Positions 47,527-56,386 of a DNA stretch of 64,000 bases are shown here, piece by piece. Both the position numbers and the translations under genes were made by a program. The notes below the pieces were generated by a model. It ran no database searches. It was given only the letters and a program-made list of their open reading frames with translations, and was not told the DNA's origin. The DNA comes from Erginobacter sp964587835 (GTDB lineage Bacteria > Auribacterota > Erginobacteria > Erginobacterales > Erginobacteraceae), in the NCBI GenBank assembly GCA_964587835.1, contig CAZPMN010000009.1:30349-94348 (forward strand), given 5' to 3'. The first letter of the stretch is position 1, and each line of letters starts with the position of its first letter.

Positions 47527-49650
47527 CTACTTGCCCAGGATCTCTTCGATCTTCAACTCCCGATCCCTCCGATCGAACATCCAGATCCCGGCCAGGACCA
47601 GGGGAGCGGTCTCGTCCGCCCAGGTTCCCCCAACCATCTCCAGGCGGTAGCGCGAGCGGACCCGCCGATTTTCAAACTCGAAGTTCAGCCACTCGCCTCC
47701 CTCCGGAGGGCGGGAGACCACGAATTCAGCCAGAGGTTCCCAGCTGCCGTCATCGCCGAGACCGAGAAAATCCGCCCGGCGGAAAAACCGCTCTCCCCCT
47801 CCCTCCGGCACCCGGAAGGAGACGCTCCGAACCGGGGTATCGATCATCTCTCCCAGTTCAAAGTCAATGGCGATCGGTCGCCCGGCGGCGGGGGGAAGGA
47901 TCGAAACGGATGTTCCGGCGTCTCCGTCGAACAGTTCCGGCAACGATCCCGTTTCGCGAAACCGGTCGTCGGGGCCGGCGAACGCCGGGGAAGAAATCCG
48001 GCCCTGGAGACGGAAGCGGCAGAACTCATCGGCCCGAAAGATCAGATTGGGCGCCAATCGGCTCAGCTCCACCCGGAGATAATACAGGTTATCCGTCCCC
48101 GGGACTTGATCCCGCCGGACGATCTGCCCGAATTGCTCCTCCGCCCACCGGATCGTTGCCGGGTCGATCCGACGCGGGGGATCGGTGTAGAGATAGATCA
48201 GATCTTCGCCGACCCGGCCGGAAAAGACCCGGAGCGTCCGGCCCAGGTCAACTGTCTCTTCGGCAAAGATATTGGCCGCCGGGACCGGCTTCCCCGGCCG
48301 GGGGAGGAAATAGGGATTCCCCATAATCAATTCGTCGATCTCCCGGTAGTATCGGATGTGGGAGACCTCCCTCCATTTCTCCTCCACGAACCGGGCGACG
48401 GACTGCAGGCCGGGCCGGGGATAGTTGAGCCGCGGACGGGAGACCGAAAACAAAAATTCGTGGATGTCCCGGCCGCCGGACGCCAGGAGCGCCCCCGCCG
48501 CCAACCACGCCAGCGGACCGCGGCCCCGGAACCAGCGGTAGACCAGGCCCATCCCGACCGTTATCAGCAGGGAGATAGGATAGAGCGCGATCAGGATCCG
48601 GCGGGGCTGGATTTCCCGGGAGGCCAGGGGCAGGATGAAGAACAAGATAACCATCAGGAGGACGGTATTCCTCCCCGGCCGCCCCCGCCGCCAGATCCCG
48701 AACAGGCCCAGCAGCAGGAACGGGGTATAGAACGGTCCGATCAGGCGGGAGGAACTTTCACGGGCGGTGAAGGGGGAACGCCGGAGATTGAGCAGGTACT
48801 CTGCCGCTAATCCTGCATTCCGGGCCAGGTTGACCTTCAGGTCGTCCCAGTTCACCCTTCCCCCCACCACCGGCCAGATGCCGGCCTGGACCTCGGGCGA
48901 GGCAAAGTATCTCCAGGGATAAGTCAGGGACCTCTTCTCCGCCAGGCCGACCGCGGTGACCAGGGAGACTAAAACCGCCAGGTAAAGCAGCAGCCGACGC
49001 CAGCTGGAGCGGAGATTGAAGAGATAGAAAAGAGCCGGGAAGGCGATCACCGGCCGGGCGGCTACGTAGAGCTGGAGGACCAAGAACGCGGCCGCCGCCG
49101 CCGCGGCCGGGGCCCAGGATTTCCGGGAGGCGGCCGCGAAGTAGATGGTCAGGATAACCGCCAGCTGGCTGAGCGACTGGTAGCCGAAAGCGCGCATACT
49201 CTCCAGGTAGATCGGGGAGGTGACCAGGAGAAAGAGACAGACGGCGGCCGCCGCCCGGGAGAAGAGGACGGCGACAATCCGCCAGTTTAGCCAGAGGGTG
49301 AGGACCGCCGCAAGCACCGCGAGTATCCTCATCGCGGCCAGGCGGTGGGGAACCAGGGAGTAAACACCCCGCAGGAGAAGCATATAGAGGGTGGAATGTA
49401 ATTCCAACCCACCACCCCCGGGCGCGAAGAATGATCCGGTGGGAACCGGATGGAGGACGGTAAAGTTTTTGAAGGGTTCGGTGTGGGTGGCGAAATAACT
49501 CTTCCGGCTGGCCCAGATCAGGTCGGGGGTGGCTGTCAGGATGATGAACAACCCGATCAGGACCGCCGCGGTGCCCCGGCGATAGAGTAGGCCGGAGGGG
49601 GAAATCCGCGGAAAGCACGGGAAATTCCGGGCACCGGAATCATCTTTCAT
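47527..49650 (-). CDS. GT39-like membrane protein with F5/8C-like C-terminal domain
   Basis: A 707-residue protein. After about residue 25 there are nine to eleven membrane segments in a GT-C/PMT-like layout, with a long first extracytoplasmic loop (THTEPFKNFTVLHPVPTGSF). From about residue 560 the chain is soluble and beta-rich: LPELFDGDAGTSVSILPP, AIDFELGEMIDTPVRSVSFRV and YRLEMVGGTWADETAPL. This resembles a discoidin (F5/8 type C) module, which commonly binds carbohydrate. The next gene encodes a lipoprotein with the same kind of module. Transfer of a sugar, guided by the outer domain, is a reasonable inference. It is convergent with the sulfatase-fold gene 24 bases away. Confidence 0.78.
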   Translation of the reverse strand: MKDDSGARNFPCFPRISPSGLLYRRGTAAVLIGLFIILTATPDLIWASRKSYFATHTEPFKNFTVLHPVPTGSFFAPGGGGLELHSTLYMLLLRGVYSLVPHRLAAMRILAVLAAVLTLWLNWRIVAVLFSRAAAAVCLFLLVTSPIYLESMRAFGYQSLSQLAVILTIYFAAASRKSWAPAAAAAAAFLVLQLYVAARPVIAFPALFYLFNLRSSWRRLLLYLAVLVSLVTAVGLAEKRSLTYPWRYFASPEVQAGIWPVVGGRVNWDDLKVNLARNAGLAAEYLLNLRRSPFTARESSSRLIGPFYTPFLLLGLFGIWRRGRPGRNTVLLMVILFFILPLASREIQPRRILIALYPISLLITVGMGLVYRWFRGRGPLAWLAAGALLASGGRDIHEFLFSVSRPRLNYPRPGLQSVARFVEEKWREVSHIRYYREIDELIMGNPYFLPRPGKPVPAANIFAEETVDLGRTLRVFSGRVGEDLIYLYTDPPRRIDPATIRWAEEQFGQIVRRDQVPGTDNLYYLRVELSRLAPNLIFRADEFCRFRLQGRISSPAFAGPDDRFRETGSLPELFDGDAGTSVSILPPAAGRPIAIDFELGEMIDTPVRSVSFRVPEGGGERFFRRADFLGLGDDGSWEPLAEFVVSRPPEGGEWLNFEFENRRVRSRYRLEMVGGTWADETAPLVLAGIWMFDRRDRELKIEEILGK

Positions 49651-49701
49651 TGTGCATTTTCTCCATCAAACTTCCCCGGCCGGACGGGGGAGAACAGGGT
49701 A

Positions 49702-50286
49702 TCACTCAAAGAACGCCAGGTCGGCCAGGGACAGGAAGTTCTTACTCTTGCCGCTGTGCCCGTCCAGAATCAGGATTCTCCAGAAGCGGAATCTTGCCGG
49801 GTTATCCAGGCGGGCGCGATACCAGCCGGAGACTTCCGGCGGCCGGACCGCGCGCAGCCAGGCCAGATCCTGCCAATCGTCACCATCGCGGGAGGCCTGC
49901 ACCCGGACATTCCAGAAAAACTGGTCGCCGAATACCCGCCCGGTCTGATCCACCCGGGGATGAAAGGCCAGGGACGATACCGCCGCCCCCGGCCCCTCCC
50001 CGAAGTCAACCTTGACCCAGGCCGGCAGGCCCACCAGCTCCAGGTCAACGTGCCAGAAGGTATGGGGGTCGTTGTCCAGGAGGTTACCAATCCGCTCCGA
50101 ATCCAGGTTGTGACTGCTGGAGGTCAACTCGACACCTCGGCCGAGCAGGAGGTTTCTCTCCCAGGGAATATCTTCCGCGGCGCTGACCGGCGTCGTCGGC
50201 GACGGCCGGCGGCATCCTCCGCCGAACATTATAGTCAGCGCAATGGCCATGACTGCAGGCATCTTGAGTCGCAAATTACTCTTCAT
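49702..50286 (-). CDS. Lipoprotein with F5/8 type C (discoidin-like) domain
   Basis: A 194-residue predicted lipoprotein. MKSNLRLKMPAVMAIALTIM is the signal and FGGGC the lipobox; the ATG at 50286 (after AAGGTGG) is preferred to the open frame up to 50394. The rest is one F5/8C-type module: GRGVELTSSSHNLDSERIGN, LLDNDPHTFWHVDLEL, AWVKVDFGEGPGAAV, WNVRVQASRDGDDWQDL and FRFWRILILDG. These match the discoidin order of 'D..T.W', 'v.vDfG' and 'v.vS.DG..W'. Such domains bind glycans. It lies between two GT-C-like membrane genes, so it may hold or recognise their product at the membrane surface. Confidence 0.82.
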   Translation of the reverse strand: MKSNLRLKMPAVMAIALTIMFGGGCRRPSPTTPVSAAEDIPWERNLLLGRGVELTSSSHNLDSERIGNLLDNDPHTFWHVDLELVGLPAWVKVDFGEGPGAAVSSLAFHPRVDQTGRVFGDQFFWNVRVQASRDGDDWQDLAWLRAVRPPEVSGWYRARLDNPARFRFWRILILDGHSGKSKNFLSLADLAFFE

Positions 50287-50381
50287 CCACCTTGCCCCCG
50301 AAATTGGATTATTCGTGACTCCGGCTCCCCGGGCGGACTCGACTGCCGCCGGTTTCCACGAGAGCCGAAAACGATTGGTGG

Positions 50382-51893
50382 TTAACGCAGACAACTGATC
50401 TCCTGGAACAACCAGATGGACCGCCGGGGATACCGGGGAAGCTGATCGAATAAGGCCACCTGGTCATTCCTCAGTTCCCAGGCGCGCCGGACCCCCGGGA
50501 TGGTCAGTTCCCCCTCGCCCATCCGGCTGACCATTGTCCGCTTCCGCTCGAAGCCGAACGGGAGGTCCTGATGGGAATCCCTCCAGGACCGGTTAATCCG
50601 GACAAACGTCACCAGGAACACGACCAGGAGAATCGTCACCAACAGCCGGCTCCGCCATCTCCCCGAATCCCCATCCCGCACCAGGAGCACCGTCAGGACC
50701 GGGACCAGGTAGAGCGGGAAGAGGGATCCGTAGTAATACGATGATTTGAGGACCTTGAAATGCTTGGCGTGGATCAGGGTCTCGACGGCGAAAAAGATCG
50801 CCAGCGCTGCCAGGAACCTGAGAACCAGCCGGCGCCGTTCCCGCCCCAGGAAAAAAAAGGAAACCAGGCAATAGAGCGGCACCAGGATTACCCCGAAGAG
50901 ATTGAGCAGCCACCCGCCGCCGGAAGAAGGAACCGTCAACTGGGCCCGGAAGAGGTTCACCGCGTTGGCGATGATATTTCCGAACTCGAAGTCGGACCAC
51001 AGACCCCCGGGCGGACGTTCCGTGATGGGATACATTGACTGAAGGAACGCACTCTCCCAGAAGTTGAATTCACCGTAACCGAAATTCCGACAGAGCGGCG
51101 GGACCACCAGGGTGACCGCCAGGATAAAGACCGCCGGGGGGACCAGATAGAAAACGGCCGCTTTCACCCGGCTCCGGCCCAGCCGGAATATCGCGGGAAA
51201 GAGCACGGGGACGGTGATGAACAATCCCAGGGAACTCTCGTCGGTGAAGAGGGCGAGGGTGAGGAAACCCAGGAGAAACCAGTAGTTCCTCCAGCCGCCC
51301 CGGACCGGGTCCGCGGAAATTCTTGCCCCGAGGTAGAGACATACGACCGTCAGAAAGAGCAGCAGCGGCTTCCCGGGATGGAAGAGCAGGAAGAGGGCCG
51401 AGAGGTAACCCGTGGAGAGGAAGAAGAGGGTCAGGCCGGCCCAGGCCGACTCGCGGCGCCCGGTGAGAATCTTGATGAAGCGGTAGAAAACAACCGGGGA
51501 GATGAGCAGGTTCAACAGGCTGACCGGTGAGAGGCCCGGGGGTGGGGGAAAGACGCCGTAAAGCCAGAGACGCAGCTGCAGTCCGAGGATCGCAAAACCG
51601 TAGGAGAGAAACCGGGCCCGGACGATCTCGTCGAACAGGAGGGCGTTGAACATCCGGGGCAGGTCGCTCCAGGCCAGCCCCACGCCGTCCGCGGCCACGT
51701 AGGGCAGCTGGCGGAAGGACACCTCCGGATGGATCCAGGCCGTGTTGTAATCCGCAAAGAGGAAGACAATATAGGCGAAGGAGAGGGCGAAGACCGCCGG
51801 GAAAAACCAGTTCCCCGCGGCGAGGCCCCCGCACCCTGGCGGGGACAGGCGGCGGAGACGATCTTGGCGCCCTGCATCCATCGGTTCAGGCAA
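50382..51893 (-). CDS. GT-C-like multi-pass membrane protein
   Basis: A 503-residue membrane protein of unassigned family with about ten segments. An acidic/Trp loop (ADYNTAWIHPEVSFRQLPYV; then GLAWSDLPRMFNALLFDEIV) follows the first segment, as in GT-C proteins. LFTDESSLGLFITVPVLFP resembles the KE/DE-type segment of PMT-like transferases. The last 80 residues are soluble (WELRNDQVALFDQLPRYPRRS). The assignment is by topology only; no family signature is decisive. It precedes the discoidin lipoprotein gene by 96 bases and follows a GT2 gene by 25, an order that suggests one glycosylation unit. Confidence 0.7.
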   Translation of the reverse strand: MPEPMDAGRQDRLRRLSPPGCGGLAAGNWFFPAVFALSFAYIVFLFADYNTAWIHPEVSFRQLPYVAADGVGLAWSDLPRMFNALLFDEIVRARFLSYGFAILGLQLRLWLYGVFPPPPGLSPVSLLNLLISPVVFYRFIKILTGRRESAWAGLTLFFLSTGYLSALFLLFHPGKPLLLFLTVVCLYLGARISADPVRGGWRNYWFLLGFLTLALFTDESSLGLFITVPVLFPAIFRLGRSRVKAAVFYLVPPAVFILAVTLVVPPLCRNFGYGEFNFWESAFLQSMYPITERPPGGLWSDFEFGNIIANAVNLFRAQLTVPSSGGGWLLNLFGVILVPLYCLVSFFFLGRERRRLVLRFLAALAIFFAVETLIHAKHFKVLKSSYYYGSLFPLYLVPVLTVLLVRDGDSGRWRSRLLVTILLVVFLVTFVRINRSWRDSHQDLPFGFERKRTMVSRMGEGELTIPGVRRAWELRNDQVALFDQLPRYPRRSIWLFQEISCLR

Positions 51894-51918
51894 GAGTCGC
51901 CGGGGACCGGCGATCAGG

Positions 51919-52650
51919 CTAAAACAGTTCGGTTAAGGTGCGGATGAAGAACCGGAGACCGTCGATCACGACCCGGGACTTCGATTTTCCCCCGCGGCGG
52001 GCCAGTTCGTTGCTGGGAACCTCGACGATGGGTCTGTGCCGGCGCAGGGTGTTGACCAGGAGTTCGATCTCGATCTCAAATCCGTTCGCGGAGTAGCTGG
52101 ATCCGTCGAAGACTTCCCGGGGGAATGCCTTGAACCCGTTCAAGGCGTCGGAGAGGTACCGGCCGTGAAGGAATCCGAACCACCAGGTGAGGAGCACGTT
52201 CCCGAAGGCCCGGATCCGGGTATACTCCTGGCTCCCCCCGTAGATCCGCGACCCGATGGCCATTCCTTCGGCTCTTCGGGCCGCCTCCAGCAGGGCCGGG
52301 ATGTCCTCCGCCCGGTGGCTCCCGTCGGCATCCATCATCACCAGATACCGGCCGCGGGAGGCGGCAAAGCCGGTCCGGAGAGCCGCCCCCTTGCCCCGCG
52401 ACAGGCGGTTGGGGATCACCCGAACGCCCGGGGAGCGGGCGATCTCGCCCGTCCGGTCGCGGGAATGATCGTCCACCACGATAATTTCCCATTCCGCCTC
52501 CTGCGCTGACCCAACCTCCAAAACGGCCCGCAGCACGTCCGGCAGGCTCTCCTCCTCATCCCGGGCCGGGATGATGACGCTCACCTCCGGAACTTGCCGA
52601 TCCAACCCGTCCGGCCCCGGACCGGACGCCGTTTTTTCTTCGCTGGCCAT
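51919..52650 (-). CDS. GT2 glycosyltransferase (polyprenyl-phosphate sugar type)
   Basis: A 243-residue GT-A enzyme: EVSVIIPARDEEESLPDVLRAV, IIVVDDHSRDRTGEIA, RGKGAALRTGFAASRGRYLVMMDADGSH (the D-x-D metal site) and YLSDALNGFKAFPREVF, the pattern of DPM1/GtrB-like transferases that load a sugar on polyprenyl phosphate. GGGAGAG lies 7 bases before the ATG, so the start is firm. There is no membrane anchor. Lying between a B12-type radical SAM gene and a GT-C-like gene, it probably supplies the lipid-linked sugar used by the latter. Confidence 0.9.
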   Translation of the reverse strand: MASEEKTASGPGPDGLDRQVPEVSVIIPARDEEESLPDVLRAVLEVGSAQEAEWEIIVVDDHSRDRTGEIARSPGVRVIPNRLSRGKGAALRTGFAASRGRYLVMMDADGSHRAEDIPALLEAARRAEGMAIGSRIYGGSQEYTRIRAFGNVLLTWWFGFLHGRYLSDALNGFKAFPREVFDGSSYSANGFEIEIELLVNTLRRHRPIVEVPSNELARRGGKSKSRVVIDGLRFFIRTLTELF

Positions 52651-52710
52651 CAGAATTCTCTCCCTTGAAGTTTGTCTTTCGTCAGGGGCCTGATCCCACC
52701 CCGGATCTTC

Positions 52711-54207
52711 TCATCGCCCGCGAGAACTCCCCAACCCGCCGGGGTTCGGGAGACTCTTCAATGCTATCCGGCGCGCGGGAGGCAGACGATAGCGCGAACC
52801 GGCGGGAAGATTCAACCCCAGAACACCCAGAACTGATTCCAGCATCCAGTAGATCTCGCCGGGATGGAGGGAATGCCGGAGCAGGTCGAGGATCTTGCCC
52901 GGGCGGAGATAGAACCGCCGGTAGGCCCGGCGGTAACCGGAGACCACCTGGCGGGGGTCCATCCCCGGCAGGCTGTAGCGGAGCTTCGAGCCGTAAAAAC
53001 CGGCGACGTCGGGATCGTCCAGGCGAAAATGGAACTTCCCGTTCTTTTCGATCTCATCCCAGATCTCCGTCCCCGGAAGGGGCACCAGGTACATAAAATT
53101 GACCAGGTCCGGATCCATCCTGAGGGCGAAGTCGATGGTCTGGTCCATCGACTCGGCCGAATCGTGGGGCAGGCCGCTGATGAAGTTCCCGTAAACGACT
53201 ATGCCGCGCTTCCGCGCCCAGCGGGAGATCCGGATGACCCTCTCCAGTTCCAGATCCTTCTTGATCCGGGCCTGCACCTCCGGGCTGCCGCTCTCCACCC
53301 CCATCGAGATCTTGAACACTCCCGCCGCCTTCATCAGGTCGAGCAGTTCCTCGTCGCAGAGGTCGGCCCGGATACCGTTCTGGAGGTTGATCGCCAGGCC
53401 GTAGTGGGCCAGCCGGCGGAAGAGTTCCTTGGCCCAGTCCAGGTTCAGGGTCAGGTTATCGTCAAGAATATCCAGCTGGCGGATCCCGAACTCGCCCACC
53501 AGAAGCTCGACCTCCCTGATTATCCTTTCGACCGAGTAATGCCGGTAGCGGCTGCCGAAGACGCTCTTATTGCAGTAGGTGCAGCGATAGGGGCATCCCC
53601 GGCTGCAGATGACGGCGCCGATCGGCCGGCGGCGGGCTCGGGACTTGTAGTAGCCAAACGGCGGGAGGAGATCCCAGGCGGGCAATGGCAACGAGTCCAG
53701 GTCGGCGATCAGGGGACGGGGTTCCTCCCTGACCGGAGATCCCCCCGGATCCCTCCAGAAACACCCCCGCACCCCCCGGAAAGGTTCTGCCCGTCCGTCG
53801 GCCAGGTTGGCCGCGATCTCCAGCAGGGTCTCCTCACCCTCCCCGATTACCGCCGCGTCAGCCCCGGTTGAATCCAGGCAATACTCGGGAAGGGCGGACG
53901 GCATCGGTCCGCCCAGCACCACCCGGCCCCGGTATCCGGCCTGTCTCAATCCGCGGGCCAGGACCGTTCCGGCATAATGGGTAACGATATTGGTGGAGAT
54001 CCCCACCAGGTCGGGACGGATCGCCGTCAGGTGTTCGACCAGGGGGGAGGACCCAACCCTCAACGCGTTGGCGTCAATCAGGTCAACCTCCCAGCCGCCG
54101 GCCCGGATCGCGGCGGCCAGGTAGGCCAGGCCCAGGGGAGGCTCGATCGTACCCTGGTTGATCCCCCGGGCGCGCTCAGGATAGGGATTGATCAGAATTA
54201 CTCTCAC
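52711..54207 (-). CDS. B12-binding-domain radical SAM protein
   Basis: A 498-residue protein. Cobalamin-type domain: TIEPPLGLAYLAAAIRAGGW, RVVLGGPMPSALPEYC, AAVIGEGEETLLEI. Radical SAM core: CSRGCPYRCTYC (Cys205, Cys209, Cys212), LDILDDNLTLNLDWA, ISMGVESGSPEVQARI and GNFISGLPHDSAESMDQT. The C-terminus carries AYRRFYLRPGKILDLLRHSL, the motif shared with other members here, then about 50 extra residues (LGLNLPAGSRYRLPPA). Sequence style is closest to the proteins at 56383 and 23597. A GT2 gene follows on the same strand. Confidence 0.9.
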   Translation of the reverse strand: MRVILINPYPERARGINQGTIEPPLGLAYLAAAIRAGGWEVDLIDANALRVGSSPLVEHLTAIRPDLVGISTNIVTHYAGTVLARGLRQAGYRGRVVLGGPMPSALPEYCLDSTGADAAVIGEGEETLLEIAANLADGRAEPFRGVRGCFWRDPGGSPVREEPRPLIADLDSLPLPAWDLLPPFGYYKSRARRRPIGAVICSRGCPYRCTYCNKSVFGSRYRHYSVERIIREVELLVGEFGIRQLDILDDNLTLNLDWAKELFRRLAHYGLAINLQNGIRADLCDEELLDLMKAAGVFKISMGVESGSPEVQARIKKDLELERVIRISRWARKRGIVVYGNFISGLPHDSAESMDQTIDFALRMDPDLVNFMYLVPLPGTEIWDEIEKNGKFHFRLDDPDVAGFYGSKLRYSLPGMDPRQVVSGYRRAYRRFYLRPGKILDLLRHSLHPGEIYWMLESVLGVLGLNLPAGSRYRLPPARRIALKSLPNPGGLGSSRGR

Positions 54208-54370
54208 TGGATTCAGTCCGTTTAATCTGCCCGGCCGGGAGCTCCGCCCCCGGCGGCAGAATGATCGTGATTACGGGCCACCTTCCCCATCTTAAACGAC
54301 AACCACGCTTGGCGGAAGCCTAAAGCCGCGAACCCGGCCCGAGACGGCTTCCCAGAACCAGTTCGGGCCT

Positions 54371-56386
54371 TCAGATCTCCCCGCCCCCCTCAACCGGGAC
54401 CCGGATCCGATCAACGATTCTTCCCGGCACGACCACCGGACCGATCACCTCAACCGTCCCTTCGGTCTCCACCGCGATCCGGGCCCGCACCGCCTCCGGA
54501 CGGAGAGGGAGCAGGTAAATCTTCCAGGCCCAGCCGTAGCTGCACCCCACCGGACGGGGATCGATCGCTTCCGGTACGTTGAACTTCGTCGCCCCCTGGT
54601 GGCGGAAAGCCAGGATCACGGCCGGTCCGGCGCTCTCCTCCGGCAGATCCAGTTCGCCGGTCCAGCGGCCGGCGGGGAGGGAGACGAAAGGCACCTCGCC
54701 CAGCAGGTCCCTGACCGCCTTCGCTTCCTGACTCCCCTCGCCGGAGCGCCAGAGCAGGCGGGCGGGGGGCGGGGCGGCGGCGGTACGGATGATTTCCAGA
54801 TCCCAGGCCACTCCCGCCGGCAGATCGTAGAGGGTATTCGCCGCCGCGCGGTATTCGTGCTCATCCGCTTCCTTCCAGCGGGTAAACTGCCGCGGGTTGG
54901 CCCGCAGCTCCCCCTCCTCGAAATGGCGGAGGTAAAGCCGCGGCATCACGCTCCGGTAGAGTGACCGGGGCAGCAACTCGTTGCTCCGATCCCAGGAGAT
55001 AATCTCCAGTTCATTGTAAACCCCGTTGACGACGTCCCGGAAGCGGGGATAGGTGACGAAGACCGGGGGGGTGATTCCGCCTTCCTCGAGCAGGGAATGG
55101 AGGCCGAGAGTTGCCTCCAGGTCGCCCCGGTCGACAAACGGGCCTTCCGGATCGTGGACCACCCCCCAGGAGATGGCGCGGAAATTCAGCCCCGCCGCCA
55201 GCGTCAGGAAGACCAGGAAAAGGACGGGGGGCCAACTCTTCCCGGTTCGGGCGATATTCCAGAAAAACAAGCCGACCAGCACCATCAGCAGGGCGATCAC
55301 CGGTCGGTTGTAGTAGGTAATCTGGTGGAGGATGTCGTTCCCCTCCGGAAGCAGGATCCCCCCGGCGGCGGCGGTGGTGACCGCCCAGAAGGCGATCATC
55401 CTCCCCCACCCTTTCCAGGCGCGGTGGCCCGCGACCAGGAGGAGCAGCCCGACCCCGGACAGGGCGGCCAGCGCGGTCTGGAGGGGGAACCGGGGCGGGG
55501 GCCAGCCGAAGGTGAAGGCAAAATTGTCCCAGGTATTGAGCAGGAGGTACTCGAGGTTGCGCCGGAGCAGGCCGGGCAGATCGGGCGCGTTCCGGACGGC
55601 CATCCCGATCAGAGGTTCCTTGCCGGCCGGGCTGACGAAATCGGGAAGCACAAACAGGAAAAGCCCCAACCCGGCCAGGGCGGCCAGGATAAGGGCGGCC
55701 AGCACACCCCGGCGGAGGGGGCGGAGCCAGGGCCAGCCGAGGAGGGCCAGCGCCAGGGCCGGGAAGACGAAATAGATGTACTCGTCGGTAAACAGCCCCG
55801 CCCACCAGAGCAGGACCGCCGCCGCCCCCAGCCAGAATATCTTCCTCTGCCGCGCGGACCTGACCGCCAGGAACAGGGAGACGATCCCCAGGATCTCAGC
55901 GGCGGCAAAATCCTTGGCGTAGCGCACCGGGGCATGGTGGCCGACCAGGACCTCGGAGGTCATCAGCCAGAAGCTGCCCGCCGCCAGGCCCGGAAACCAG
56001 CTGCCGGTCCACTGCCGGATCACCAGGGCGATCAGAAAACCGATAACGAAGACCATCAGCAGGGAGAGCGGCAGCCACATAAACGGTCCGAACCGGTAAT
56101 AGAGATGGGCGTAGAAACGGGGGGTGAGCACCTCGAAGAACTGGGAGAACTGGCGCTGCCGGTACTCGGTATCGGAGGCCTGCCAGGCGAAGGCCTTCCG
56201 CCAGTCGAAACCGGACAGAGAGGAACTGAGGGTGCCACCGGACCACCCGTCCTGACAGGCGTAGTACCGGAGGCGGAAGATCTGGGGCGTTCCCGTGCGC
56301 ACCGGGACCCGGAAGAGAAAGGAGAGGAACATCCCCGCCATCAGCAAGGAAAAAATCCCCACCGCGATCCCGGTCCCGTTCTTCAT
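54371..56386 (-). CDS. GT-C-like multi-pass membrane protein
   Basis: A 671-residue protein with about eleven to twelve membrane segments in the first 430 residues, then a soluble extracytoplasmic C-terminal region of about 240 residues (YPRFRDVVNGVYNELEIISW; FNVPEAIDPRPVGCSYGWAW). The first outer loop (LRYYACQDGWSGGTLSSSL) has the acidic residue expected in GT-C proteins but no family signature I can name. LFTDEYIYFVFPALALALL resembles the charged segment of PMT-like proteins. The ATG at 56386 overlaps the radical SAM stop upstream as ATGA, so the two are translationally coupled; the longer frame to 56434 is rejected for that reason. Confidence 0.75.
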   Translation of the reverse strand: MKNGTGIAVGIFSLLMAGMFLSFLFRVPVRTGTPQIFRLRYYACQDGWSGGTLSSSLSGFDWRKAFAWQASDTEYRQRQFSQFFEVLTPRFYAHLYYRFGPFMWLPLSLLMVFVIGFLIALVIRQWTGSWFPGLAAGSFWLMTSEVLVGHHAPVRYAKDFAAAEILGIVSLFLAVRSARQRKIFWLGAAAVLLWWAGLFTDEYIYFVFPALALALLGWPWLRPLRRGVLAALILAALAGLGLFLFVLPDFVSPAGKEPLIGMAVRNAPDLPGLLRRNLEYLLLNTWDNFAFTFGWPPPRFPLQTALAALSGVGLLLLVAGHRAWKGWGRMIAFWAVTTAAAGGILLPEGNDILHQITYYNRPVIALLMVLVGLFFWNIARTGKSWPPVLFLVFLTLAAGLNFRAISWGVVHDPEGPFVDRGDLEATLGLHSLLEEGGITPPVFVTYPRFRDVVNGVYNELEIISWDRSNELLPRSLYRSVMPRLYLRHFEEGELRANPRQFTRWKEADEHEYRAAANTLYDLPAGVAWDLEIIRTAAAPPPARLLWRSGEGSQEAKAVRDLLGEVPFVSLPAGRWTGELDLPEESAGPAVILAFRHQGATKFNVPEAIDPRPVGCSYGWAWKIYLLPLRPEAVRARIAVETEGTVEVIGPVVVPGRIVDRIRVPVEGGGEI

